64,000 bases of DNA from Chloroflexi bacterium HGW-Chloroflexi-4 (GTDB lineage: Bacteria; Chloroflexota; Anaerolineae; Anaerolineales; Anaerolineaceae). Under the pieces are notes generated by a model, which saw nothing but the letters and a program-made list of their open reading frames with translations, had not been told where the DNA came from and did not search any database. Each line of letters starts with the position of its first letter. The first letter of the stretch is position 1. The translations under genes were made by a program, and so were the position numbers. The DNA lies in NCBI GenBank assembly GCA_002840715.1, contig PHBW01000016.1, positions 16,479-80,478 on the forward strand, in the 5' to 3' direction. This document shows, in pieces, positions 1-8,288 of the stretch.

Positions 1-1994
1 GCCGCCCGTAGATACTCCCATGCCTGGTCGCCGTTGCCCAAAAGACATTCGGCCATGATGCCCCAGCCTTGAGTGTGGTTGAAAATGCCGGCGTTCTCTT
101 TGATGCCGCTATTGAAAACCACCGCCCGCATAACCTCCACCGAGGTTTTTACGAATGGGGGTGCAGAAAGCATCAGACCGTAATGTGTGGCTAGTTTGTT
201 TTTGACCGTCTGCATGCAGAGTTTTGCCTGTTCGGGGGTGGCTGCGCCGCAGATCACGGACCAAACCTGGGTGTTCAGATAAACCTGGCCTTCAGAATAG
301 TCTTTGGTGCCGTAAATGGTGCCGTCTTCTGAAATTGCCCAAATGAACCATTGGCCATCCCAGGCGATGGATTTGATACTTTGATCCAGTTTTTGAAGTT
401 CAGCTTCAGCCCACTGCTTGTCTTCAAGCCGCCAGGTTTGTTCTGCAATCTCGGCCAATATCTTCAAGCCCAGGTAGACCTGAAATGCAACAAATAAGCT
501 TTCTCCGTTGTATCCGAGGCGAAGGCAGTCGTTCCAGTCTGCCAATAGACCACAGGGTAATCCGTGCTTGCCGGTTCGTTCGAGGTTGAATTCAAGCGCA
601 CGTCGCATGTGACCGAAAACAGTGTCTTCTCCAAAGTCGGCATATGGCAACACTTTGTTGTAGAAATCTATGTCGCCGGTTTCGTTCACATAAGCGGGGA
701 TGGCATTGAAGAACCACAGACAGTCATCCGAGCGGAATTCTTCTGGCGCAGGGGTTTTTTCTTTTCCAGGCTTGTGGTCGAAGGGTTGAATGATGGGGAT
801 GGCGCCGCCGCAATTGACCTGACCGGTGAGCATCAATTCAAGGCGCTGTCTGGCTTGATCAGGGATGGCGGTCAGCACACCTAAAACATCTTGCACACTG
901 TCGCGATAGCCAAGGCCATCCCTTTCGCCGTTGTAAACCAGGCTGGCGGCTCTTGACCAGGCAAAGGTGATCAGGCAGTTGTAAAGCCCCCACATGTTGA
1001 TGGTGTGATTGAATTCTTCATCAGGGGTGTTGGCGGTCATACTACCAATTTGAGAATGCCAGCTTTGTTTTAATTTTTCCAGTTCGAGATCGGCTTGTTT
1101 GAGCGACCCAAATTTGGCAAGGGTGCGTTTTCCGATGGTGCGGGCATCACCGATACCCAGCATAATCATTACTTCACGGCTTTCACCAGGTTGTAACTTT
1201 ATCTCGGTTTGAAGGCTGCCGCAGGCATTATCACCATATGCATTGCTGTTACTGCATTTTCCATTTTCAACTGCAGTTGGGTTATGATAACCGCGGTATG
1301 TGCCTAAAAAGGCTTCGCGGCTGGTGTCATAACTACTTACCTTGGAACCCACCATGGCGATCCATGTATACATTGCGCCGTCATTTTCAACAAATGTATT
1401 ATCAGGCTGGTTTAAATTGTCCTGGATGGAAAAATGCAATAAATTATCATCAAGTTGAGACCCCTTGATGATAAACAAGGAGTATTGAAGATTGACTGTG
1501 TCTTGAAAAGTGTTCCACTGGTTGGTGAATTCACAAAACGAAAAGACAGAAAGGTCGCGGGGTTTGTCGCTTTCATTGGTGAGTTTAAGTTGCCAATATT
1601 CAAAACGCTCACCAATGGGGACGAAATAAGTGGTTTCGCTTTTGATCCCGCTATAGCTAGATTCGATGGTGGTGTAAGCAGTACCGTGGCGGCAGATGGA
1701 AGTGTACTGGTCAAGTGGTTTGCCCACCGGCTGCCAGGAGGCTGACCAATAATCGCCACTTTGGCGGTCTCTGAGATAAAAATAACGCCCGGGTTGATCC
1801 ATTGGGACGCTGTTAAAGCGCAGCCTTAAGAACCGCCCCTTGGCGCCTGATTTATAAAATCCGTAGCCTCCGGCATTGTTGGTGATGATGGCGCCGTATT
1901 CAGTTGAACCCAGGTAATTGCTCCATGATTGGGGCGTATCCGGTCGGGTAATCACATATTCTTTTTTGTCGTCATCAAAATATCCGAATTGCAT
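1..1994 (-). CDS. GH94 glycoside phosphorylase, chitobiose-phosphorylase-like (3' end outside window)
   Basis: About 664 N-terminal residues are visible; the gene runs off the left edge. It starts MQFGYFDDDKKEYVITRPDTP, the usual GH94 opening, and has the L-A-D-W-N-D-C-L block that carries the catalytic Asp and the later E-N-A-G-I-F-N-H-T segment. GH94 enzymes cleave beta-linked disaccharides with inorganic phosphate in the cytoplasm, giving a sugar 1-phosphate. The stretch C-S-N-S-N-A-Y-G-D-N-A-C-G resembles N,N'-diacetylchitobiose phosphorylase more than cellobiose phosphorylase, so the acceptor probably differs from that of the neighbour upstream. Substrate is inference; GH94 membership is secure. 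It lies 208 bp downstream of the cellobiose phosphorylase on the same strand. An imperfect hairpin in the gap may set relative expression. Confidence 0.85.
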   Translation of the reverse strand, partial: MQFGYFDDDKKEYVITRPDTPQSWSNYLGSTEYGAIITNNAGGYGFYKSGAKGRFLRLRFNSVPMDQPGRYFYLRDRQSGDYWSASWQPVGKPLDQYTSICRHGTAYTTIESSYSGIKSETTYFVPIGERFEYWQLKLTNESDKPRDLSVFSFCEFTNQWNTFQDTVNLQYSLFIIKGSQLDDNLLHFSIQDNLNQPDNTFVENDGAMYTWIAMVGSKVSSYDTSREAFLGTYRGYHNPTAVENGKCSNSNAYGDNACGSLQTEIKLQPGESREVMIMLGIGDARTIGKRTLAKFGSLKQADLELEKLKQSWHSQIGSMTANTPDEEFNHTINMWGLYNCLITFAWSRAASLVYNGERDGLGYRDSVQDVLGVLTAIPDQARQRLELMLTGQVNCGGAIPIIQPFDHKPGKEKTPAPEEFRSDDCLWFFNAIPAYVNETGDIDFYNKVLPYADFGEDTVFGHMRRALEFNLERTGKHGLPCGLLADWNDCLRLGYNGESLFVAFQVYLGLKILAEIAEQTWRLEDKQWAEAELQKLDQSIKSIAWDGQWFIWAISEDGTIYGTKDYSEGQVYLNTQVWSVICGAATPEQAKLCMQTVKNKLATHYGLMLSAPPFVKTSVEVMRAVVFNSGIKENAGIFNHTQGWGIMAECLLGNGDQAWEYLRA

Positions 1995-2028
1995 TTGAGT
2001 CTCCTTTGTTGATCACAACGAATAACAG

Positions 2029-2078
2029 AAACGGGTCAGGCAAGAATAAATGGATAATTCTTCTTGTCCTTCCCGTTT
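2029..2078. other. Long imperfect hairpin between the two GH94 genes
   Basis: The arms aaacggg (2029-2035) and cccgttt (2072-2078) enclose a second pairing of aagaat with attctt. The hairpin lies between the stop of the first phosphorylase and the start of the second. Read on the minus strand it is followed by only scattered T residues, so it looks more like an mRNA processing, stabilising or attenuating element than an efficient terminator. Confidence 0.4.
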
Positions 2079-2202
2079 CAAAAGAGGTTTATGTCATGAC
2101 CATTCCAAGTCTTTTCAACGAAAACCGCCATCGTACTAATTGTTGCTGCCAAATAAAACCTTCATACTTGATGAGTTGTCAAGTTTGAAGGGTAATCAGT
2201 AT

Positions 2203-4653
2203 CTATTTGATCGTCACAACCACAGTCACTTCTTTGACGCCATCAGCAGGTAAGGGGATGACATTGCCCGATATGGCGTTGCCATCCACTGTTAATGTAA
2301 CTTCATTACCTTTACCTTGACGTTCAACATTGATTTGATAGGTGACGTTGCGGTATTTACGCACTGCTTTAAAACCTGGCCAGTCGGTGGGGATGATCGG
2401 AGCGATCTGCAGTCCGGCATAAGTGGCGCGGATGCCCAGAATGTGCTGGGTAATCGCCACATAATTCCAGGCGGCAGTGCCAGTGAGCCATGAATTTTTC
2501 GCTTCACCTTTAACCTGGGCTTCTTCGCCAGAGATCATCTGTGAATAGACATAAGGTTCGCAGCGGTGTTGTTCGCTGATCTCTTCGCGAACTGATGGAT
2601 TAATGCGCAGGTAATAATCAAAAGCTTTATCGCCGCGTCCGATTTTGGTTTCGGCGATCATCACCCACGGATTGGTGTGGCAGAACACGCTGGCGTTTTC
2701 TTTGTAACCGGGGGGATAAGAAGAAATTTCGCCAATATGTAAATAGTATTGTTTATACGCCGGGTGCAGCAGCACAATGCCGTGTTTGGTGGTCAGACGT
2801 TTTTCGACAGAATCCAGTGCTTTTTGTGCTTTACCGTTTTCAATGCCGAGGCCTGCCATCACACACATGCCCTGCGGTTCAATGAAGATTTGACCTTCTT
2901 TGCAGTCCTTTGAGCCAAGCGGATTGCCAAAGTCATCATAGGCGCGGCGGAACCAATCGCCATCCCAGCCGGCTGTTTCAACCACTTTTTCCATCTTGTC
3001 GCGCAAGTTTTGATATTGATTGACTTCATCGGTCTTGCCAAGGTGAGCGGCCAGTTTGCCGATTTCATCCAACGCCAGGCAGAACAAGCCGGCAATGAAG
3101 ACACTTTCAGCTACAACACCGTCTTTACTGGTCGTGGTCTGGAAGGATTGCCCAGGTGTGTCAGAGAAACAGTTGAGATTGAGGCAGTCGTTCCAGTCTG
3201 CACGGCCGATCAGAGGCAGGCCGTGAGGTCCAAGCCGTTCAGCAGTGTATCTGATCGAACGCTGCAAGTGGGCATAGAGAGGTTCCTCCGAGCCCGGTTT
3301 GTTATCGAATGGAACAGGGGCATCCAGAATGGACCAATCGCCTGTTTCTTTGACATACGCACAAACGGAAAGCACCAGCCATTGGGGATCGTCGTTGAAA
3401 TTGCCACCAATTTCATTGTTGCCAAGTTTGGTCATGGGTTGATACTGGTGATACGCCCCGCCGGTAGGCAGTTGGGTTGAAGCAAGGTCGATGATCCGCT
3501 CGCGTGCTCTTTCGGGGATGAGGTGCATGAACCCAAGCAAGTCCTGATTGGAATCGCGGAAACCCATGCCGCGGCCAATGCCGGTTTCAAAATAGGAGGT
3601 GGAGCGGGAGAAGTTAAAGGTAATCATCATCTGATAGGCATTCCAGATGTTCACCATACGGTTGGTGTGGCTGTCGGGTGTAGTGACATTGAGCTTGTCC
3701 AACAACTCTACCCAATAAGATTGAAGTGCTTTGAAGGCTTTATCCACTTCGGTGGGCTGCAAATATTTTTTAATAATTGGTAAAGCCCGTTTTTTATTGA
3801 TCGTTTGCGTGACCTGAGGGTCAAATTTGTCTTCGACCGGGTTTTCTTGATACCCGAGCAGAAAAATGAACTTTTTGCTTTCGCCCGGGACGAGGGTTAC
3901 TTTTATATGCTGAGACCCAATGGGCTGCCAGCCGATGATGTGTGATTGGGTTGATTGACCGGTTTCAACGACCACCGGGTTTTCCCATCCGCGATAAGAG
4001 CCCAAGAAAGATTCACGCTGCGTGTCAAAACCATCGGCTTTTTCTGAACAGGTAAAGAAAGCGAAGTGATTGCGTCGTTCACGGTATTCAGTTTTGTGAT
4101 AAATGACATTATCTACAATTTCGAGTTCGCCGATGGAGTAATTGCGTTGATAGTTGTTGGTGTCATCCACGGCATCCCAGAGGCAAAATTCAATGGCAGA
4201 GAAGAGTGAGAGATTTGCTTTTTCAGTGCGATTGTTGGTGATCACAAACTCCCAAATCTCAAGATTCTCGCCAAGGGGCACGAAATATTTACTTTCAGAT
4301 TGGATGCCCTGATATTCTGATTTGATTTTGGTGTAGCCCATGCCGTGACGGCATTCATACGAGTCAAGGGTGGTGCGGGTCGGCTGCCAGGTAGGTGACC
4401 AGAAGGTTGGTTTTGGTGTATCGTTGTCGCGGATATAGAGGTAGCGTCCGCCTACGTCTAGAGGGACGTTATTGTAACGATAGCGAGTTAGTCTGCGTAA
4501 ACGGGCGTCTTTGTAAAAAGAATATCCACCTGCGGTATTAGAAATAATGCCAAAATAAGCTTCCATACCCAAATAATTTATCCAGGGCAAGGGTGTATCA
4601 GGTCTGGAGATTACATATTCTCGCTGTTGATCGTCAAATTTCCCAAAACGCAT
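2203..4653 (-). CDS. cbp: Cellobiose phosphorylase (GH94)
   Basis: The 816-residue protein matches the length of clostridial cellobiose phosphorylases (about 811). Recognisable blocks from that family include INYLG, NTAGGYSFYKDARLRRLTRYR, GGRYLYIRDN, the ECRHGMGYTKI block and YHKTEYRERRNHFAF, plus the catalytic R-A-D-W-N-D-C-L segment near residue 490. The enzyme phosphorolyses cellobiose to glucose and glucose 1-phosphate in the cytoplasm, saving ATP compared with hydrolysis. It lies downstream of a LacI-family gene whose operator resembles that of the cellobiose repressor CebR, which fits the assignment. An AGGAG ribosome-binding site (cttaaggagac on the minus strand) precedes the ATG. Confidence 0.93.
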   Translation of the reverse strand: MRFGKFDDQQREYVISRPDTPLPWINYLGMEAYFGIISNTAGGYSFYKDARLRRLTRYRYNNVPLDVGGRYLYIRDNDTPKPTFWSPTWQPTRTTLDSYECRHGMGYTKIKSEYQGIQSESKYFVPLGENLEIWEFVITNNRTEKANLSLFSAIEFCLWDAVDDTNNYQRNYSIGELEIVDNVIYHKTEYRERRNHFAFFTCSEKADGFDTQRESFLGSYRGWENPVVVETGQSTQSHIIGWQPIGSQHIKVTLVPGESKKFIFLLGYQENPVEDKFDPQVTQTINKKRALPIIKKYLQPTEVDKAFKALQSYWVELLDKLNVTTPDSHTNRMVNIWNAYQMMITFNFSRSTSYFETGIGRGMGFRDSNQDLLGFMHLIPERARERIIDLASTQLPTGGAYHQYQPMTKLGNNEIGGNFNDDPQWLVLSVCAYVKETGDWSILDAPVPFDNKPGSEEPLYAHLQRSIRYTAERLGPHGLPLIGRADWNDCLNLNCFSDTPGQSFQTTTSKDGVVAESVFIAGLFCLALDEIGKLAAHLGKTDEVNQYQNLRDKMEKVVETAGWDGDWFRRAYDDFGNPLGSKDCKEGQIFIEPQGMCVMAGLGIENGKAQKALDSVEKRLTTKHGIVLLHPAYKQYYLHIGEISSYPPGYKENASVFCHTNPWVMIAETKIGRGDKAFDYYLRINPSVREEISEQHRCEPYVYSQMISGEEAQVKGEAKNSWLTGTAAWNYVAITQHILGIRATYAGLQIAPIIPTDWPGFKAVRKYRNVTYQINVERQGKGNEVTLTVDGNAISGNVIPLPADGVKEVTVVVTIK

Positions 4654-4755
4654 ATTGTCTCCTTAAGTTCCTTGCTCGTACTATGAAATGTAAAACTATG
4701 AAAACATTTACCCAAATTGCCATATAAAAATGAAACAGATTAAAGTGGGTATAAA

Positions 4756-4782
4756 TGCTCATCTTCAAAAATAAGGTGAGCA
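4756..4782. terminator. Hairpin in the LacI-cellobiose phosphorylase gap
   Basis: A 10-bp stem (4756-4765 with 4773-4782, one G-T pair, 7-nt loop) is followed on the plus strand by a T-rich tail at 4785-4795. The flanking genes are on the minus strand, where the hairpin is followed only by atttatac, so it would be a weak terminator or attenuator for lacI transcription. No plus-strand gene here needs a terminator. Confidence 0.4.
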
Positions 4783-4810
4783 GGTTTTTATTTTTCGATC
4801 TTTAGGACGC

Positions 4811-5839
4811 TTACTTCTTTTGGCGTAATTTCGCGCCGCAAGAATCCCTAACGATTAATTCCGTGTCAAGAATGAAATTCCGCGGCGGTTGACTGCCATT
4901 TTCAATTAAATCAATCAGTAATTCAACACCTTTAGAGCCGATTTGAGTGATCGGCTGCCTGATAGTTGTTAAACGGATTTTGGTCAAAGCTGCCAACGGA
5001 ATATCATCAAAACCTACCAGCGCAATATCTTCGGGTACATGCAGCCCCGAATCTTGCAATGCGCGAATGGCGCCTGACGCCATTAAATCGGATGCAATAA
5101 AAACGGCATCCGGTTTATGAGGGAGCAGACTTTTCATTGCTTCATAACCACTGGTTTCAGAAAACTCCCCTTTAGAGATTAAAGAGGGTTGAACAACGAA
5201 ACCAGCTTCAGTCAGGGCATTAACGTAACCTTCGATGCGGTCCAAAGTAACTGTACTTCCGTGCGAACCAGTGATGGTGGCGATGCGTGTATACCCAAGG
5301 TCGATCAAATGTTTGGTGGCAGAATAAGCCGCTTTTACATTATCAACATCTATGTAATTGAAGCAGTCATGATTAAATGGGCGGCCCAATACCACGCACG
5401 GAATTCTCGAATTGGTCAGACGTTCCATAAGAGGGTCGTCTGCACGACCCGATTGGACCAAAATGCCATCCAGCATGCCGCTGCGAGAAATGCGCGGCAT
5501 AATTTTATCTTCATCCTCTTTATTGGTGACCAAGAAGAGTGAAAGTGAAAGGTCGTTTGCATTGCATCCAACCGCAATACCCTGGGTAAGCTGCGGAAAG
5601 AATGGATCGGTGAAAAAAGAGCTGACGCTGCGGGGCAGCACAAGCCCGATAACACGGGTGCGTTGAGAAGCGAGAGACCTCGCTGCTGCATTTGGATGAA
5701 AGCCGGTGATTCGAATCGCTTCTTCCACTTGCAGGCGTACTTCAGGGCTGACATTTGGTGAGCCGTTGACCACACGTGAAACCGTAGATCGAGAAACACC
5801 AACCTGTTTAGCAATATCTTCCAGGGTTAATTCAGCCAT
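4811..5839 (-). CDS. LacI-family transcriptional repressor, CebR/CelR-like
   Basis: This 342-residue regulator has the N-terminal helix-turn-helix LTLEDIAKQVGVSRSTVSRV, the hinge helix with NAAARSLA, and a C-terminal periplasmic-binding-protein-like effector domain (residues about 60-335). It is the first gene of the run leading to two GH94 phosphorylases. A palindrome differing at one base from the CebR/CelR box of actinobacteria lies just after its own predicted transcription start. The simplest reading is an autoregulated repressor released by cellobiose or a related oligosaccharide. The regulator family is certain; the effector is inferred from the operator and neighbours. Confidence 0.92.
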   Translation of the reverse strand: MAELTLEDIAKQVGVSRSTVSRVVNGSPNVSPEVRLQVEEAIRITGFHPNAAARSLASQRTRVIGLVLPRSVSSFFTDPFFPQLTQGIAVGCNANDLSLSLFLVTNKEDEDKIMPRISRSGMLDGILVQSGRADDPLMERLTNSRIPCVVLGRPFNHDCFNYIDVDNVKAAYSATKHLIDLGYTRIATITGSHGSTVTLDRIEGYVNALTEAGFVVQPSLISKGEFSETSGYEAMKSLLPHKPDAVFIASDLMASGAIRALQDSGLHVPEDIALVGFDDIPLAALTKIRLTTIRQPITQIGSKGVELLIDLIENGSQPPRNFILDTELIVRDSCGAKLRQKK

Positions 5840-5883
5840 CCCTATACTCCAAGCGTATAAATGCGAGCAGAATAATTACAGAT

Positions 5884-5897
5884 TGAGAGCGCTCCCA
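5884..5897 (-). promoter_or_regulatory. CebR/CelR-like operator
   Basis: The sequence TGAGAGCGCTCCCA is a 14-bp palindrome with one departure from the TGGGAGCGCTCCCA box bound by LacI-family cellobiose repressors such as CebR. It begins about 5 bases after the expected transcription start of the LacI gene, where bound repressor would block initiation or early elongation. No second copy was found near the phosphorylase genes. Confidence 0.78.
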
Positions 5898-5908
5898 AGA
5901 ATGTCTTC

Positions 5909-5937
5909 ATTATAAGGATTTTTTTCTGCATTGTCAA
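5909..5937 (-). promoter_or_regulatory. Sigma-70 promoter of the lacI-GH94 locus
   Basis: On the minus strand a perfect -35 TTGACA (5937-5932) and a perfect -10 TATAAT (5914-5909) are separated by 17 bp. Transcription should start near 5902, just before the CebR-like operator. A 7-bp inverted repeat CAACTGG...CCAGTTG (5935-5941 with 5953-5959) overlaps the -35 and could bind another regulator. Confidence 0.85.
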
Positions 5938-5959
5938 CTGGCAATTGTCAGACCAGTTG

Positions 5960-6230
5960 AGATGTAAATCATAAATTAGTTTACTTCCACCCTGCATGTT
6001 TCTTATTACCTTCTTTCTTGAAAAGTATAATGTTTTTTAAAAAAAGCTGCGAAAAAAAGAAGTAATTATTATTCATCTAATCCATTCTGATTTGTTGTTT
6101 TCTTTTGAGAGAAATTATTCTAAAACGAAATGTTTATTATATTCGAAGTCTGGGGGGACACATAAATGCTTTCATGAAAAATTAATTTATTCGTCAGCCT
6201 ATTTGTGAAGTGTATTGATTTATTTTAAGT
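5960..6230. other. AT-rich intergenic region, no gene seen
   Basis: The roughly 450-base space between the LacI gene and glmS contains the LacI promoter and operator at one end and the glmS terminator at the other. The remaining AT-rich stretch shows no convincing reading frame with a ribosome-binding site and no recognisable RNA gene. Confidence 0.6.
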
Positions 6231-6274
6231 AAAAACATCCCTTAATTGAGAAGTTTTGCGCAAGGGATGTTTTT
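6231..6274 (-). terminator. Rho-independent terminator of glmS
   Basis: A perfect 13-bp stem (6231-6243 with 6262-6274) lies directly after the glmS stop codon. The stem ends in A and T runs, so the minus-strand transcript finishes in a U tract. Confidence 0.88.
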
Positions 6275-6295
6275 GAAAAATAAGGGTAATAAAGT

Positions 6296-8083
6296 TTAAT
6301 CCACAGTCAGAGTCTTGCTCAAATTGCGTGGAAAATCAGGGTCAAAACCGCGCGCCACAGCCATATGGTAAGAGAGCAACTGCAAGGGAATGACAGAAAG
6401 CAGTGAAGAAAACCAAGGATTTGATTTTGGCAGAGTGATCATATCACTGGCATTGGTTCGAAGTTGTTCATCTTCTTCACCAATGGCAATCGCGCGTCCG
6501 CCGCGGCAGGTGACTTCGTTCAAGCCGCTGACGATCAAGGGCACATTGTTAGGTCCAGCCATGAAAAGTATGGGCAAGCCTTTGATGACCGCAGAAAGCG
6601 GACCGTGTTTGAATTCTGTGGAGAGCATGCCTTCGCAGTGGGCATAGGTGATTTCTTTGAGCTTTAAGGCACCTTCCAAAGCCATTGAAAAGGTCGCCCC
6701 ATACCCTAAACAATAAAGGTCTTCCCATTTATTGATTTCAGGGGTTAATGCTTGCACTTGGGGTGAGGTGGAAGAAATTGTGCTTTCCATTAAACCAGGT
6801 AAATCATCCAACTCTGTCATGTTTTTTCCACCGAGTTGATAGGCCAGATACAAGAAGGCGATGATCTGGTTGGTGAAGGTCTTGGTGGCTGGCACGCTGA
6901 TTTCGTATCCACAGCACAAGGGCAGCCATTCTGAAACTGCACGGGTCAAAGTGGATCCGATGACATTTGATAACCCGAAGCAGGTCATACCGGATGCTTT
7001 TGATGCATTGATGGCATTCAGCACATCTTTGGTTTCACCTGATTGGCTGACAAAAATACCGACATCCTGGCTGGTGAGGGTGGGTAGAAATTGTTCAATG
7101 AATTGAGTTGCCACGACGGGCACTGCGGACCGGTTGGCCAGTTGCGCAAAATAAACGCTGCCTGCCTGACAGGCATGATAACTGGTGCCGCAGCCAATCA
7201 GATAAACCTGTCTGGCGTTATTGATCTTATCGAGGATGGTTTTAACAGCCTCGCTTTTTTGAAGGACGTGCAGCAATTCTCTTGCAACTTCAGGCTGCTC
7301 ATGAATTTCTTTCAGCATGAAATGGGCGAATCCACCTTTTTGAACGGCATTCATTGCTTCAGTGACCAATTCCACTTCTCTTTGAATAATAGAACCATCT
7401 TTAACTGAATGAAGTTCAACCCCATCGGATTTAAGGGTGACAATTTCGCCGTCTTCGAGCCGAATGATCTTGCGGGTGAGTGGCAGGATGGAGGGAAGAT
7501 CAGACGAAAGGCAGGTGAAGTCATCACCGATGCCCACCACCAGACCTGAGCCTTTTTTGATGGCAAACAATTTGTCATCATTGATCTTGCCGATCACGAA
7601 GGCATAATCACCCTGCAAATCGTGATAAGCATTGCGGATGGCTTCGATGAAATCCTGGCCCTGGTTGATATAGCGTTCAACGGCATGCACGCACGATTCG
7701 CCGTCGTTCTGTGAACGAACCAACATGCCCTCGGCCATGAATTGCTTGCGTAGTTCGACATTATTAACGACGTTACCATTATGGGCGCCAACCATATCAC
7801 CATCTGAATCCAAATGCGGCTGTGAATTTACTTGAGAGGGTTCACCAAAAGTTGCCCACCTTAATTGGGTTATGCCTCTTGTTCCATTCATGTCAGCCAG
7901 ATTGAATTTGGCGGCGACGTCTTCAACCCTGCCGGCATCTTTGCGTAAATCTATGGTCGCCCCGCTGATCGTGGCAACGCCTACTGAGTCATATCCCCTG
8001 TAAGTAAGTCTTTTGGCTGCTTCAACCAAAATCGATCCAAGATTTTGTTCTTTTTCAGTAACAATTCCAAAAATACCGCACAT
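6296..8083 (-). CDS. glmS: Glutamine-fructose-6-phosphate aminotransferase (isomerizing)
   Basis: GlmS makes glucosamine 6-phosphate from fructose 6-phosphate and glutamine, the entry step to UDP-GlcNAc and peptidoglycan. The 595-residue protein starts MCGIFGIV with the N-terminal nucleophile Cys2 of the glutaminase domain (residues 1-220). Two SIS sugar-isomerase domains follow: GCGTSYHACQ and SQSGETKDV in the first, GYGATFSMALEGALKLKE in the second. It ends PRNLSKTLTVD, the typical GlmS tail. The segment usually reading GHTRWATHG is QLRWATFGE here, a mild divergence. The gene is monocistronic, with a strong terminator. No glmS ribozyme was recognised in the 200-base leader. Confidence 0.94.
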   Translation of the reverse strand: MCGIFGIVTEKEQNLGSILVEAAKRLTYRGYDSVGVATISGATIDLRKDAGRVEDVAAKFNLADMNGTRGITQLRWATFGEPSQVNSQPHLDSDGDMVGAHNGNVVNNVELRKQFMAEGMLVRSQNDGESCVHAVERYINQGQDFIEAIRNAYHDLQGDYAFVIGKINDDKLFAIKKGSGLVVGIGDDFTCLSSDLPSILPLTRKIIRLEDGEIVTLKSDGVELHSVKDGSIIQREVELVTEAMNAVQKGGFAHFMLKEIHEQPEVARELLHVLQKSEAVKTILDKINNARQVYLIGCGTSYHACQAGSVYFAQLANRSAVPVVATQFIEQFLPTLTSQDVGIFVSQSGETKDVLNAINASKASGMTCFGLSNVIGSTLTRAVSEWLPLCCGYEISVPATKTFTNQIIAFLYLAYQLGGKNMTELDDLPGLMESTISSTSPQVQALTPEINKWEDLYCLGYGATFSMALEGALKLKEITYAHCEGMLSTEFKHGPLSAVIKGLPILFMAGPNNVPLIVSGLNEVTCRGGRAIAIGEEDEQLRTNASDMITLPKSNPWFSSLLSVIPLQLLSYHMAVARGFDPDFPRNLSKTLTVD

Positions 8084-8158
8084 GGATATCCTCTTGTTTG
8101 AGTAATTAAGATTTAATTAAATTATAAAGCTTACGAAGTTTATCACATTCAAAAGAGA

Positions 8159-8178
8159 CTTTTCTATATGTAGAAAAG
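8159..8178. repeat. Inverted repeat between glmS and the divergent sensor gene
   Basis: CTTTTCTA and TAGAAAAG form a perfect 8-bp inverted repeat with a 4-base centre, just upstream of the sensor gene promoter. It may be an operator shared by the divergent genes or a small hairpin; nothing else supports a role. Confidence 0.35.
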
Positions 8179-8187
8179 CAGCAATTA

Positions 8188-8217
8188 TTGATTCTTTTTC
8201 CCTATTATTTGTATAAT
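8188..8217 (+). promoter_or_regulatory. Promoter of the 7TM sensor gene
   Basis: TTGATT (8188-8193) and a perfect TATAAT (8212-8217) are separated by 18 bp and lie about 70 bases before the start codon, giving a plausible sigma-70 promoter. Confidence 0.6.
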
Positions 8218-8288
8218 GAATTCGAAAGTTTTGAAACTAATAATGTTAACCTGGTGTCTTCGCGTAGTATTTATATGGGTAGTTAAAT

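Noticed and set aside
3010..3480. Open frame on the plus strand inside cellobiose phosphorylase
   Set aside because: It is antisense to a conserved GH94 region and lacks a ribosome-binding site or family similarity.
5700..5720. GATTCGAATC resembling a tRNA T-arm
   Set aside because: It lies inside the LacI coding region and no acceptor or anticodon stem can be folded around it.
8084..8288. Possible glmS ribozyme in the leader of glmS
   Set aside because: The 200-base AT-rich leader shows none of the conserved ribozyme core that I could recognise, only a short inverted repeat.
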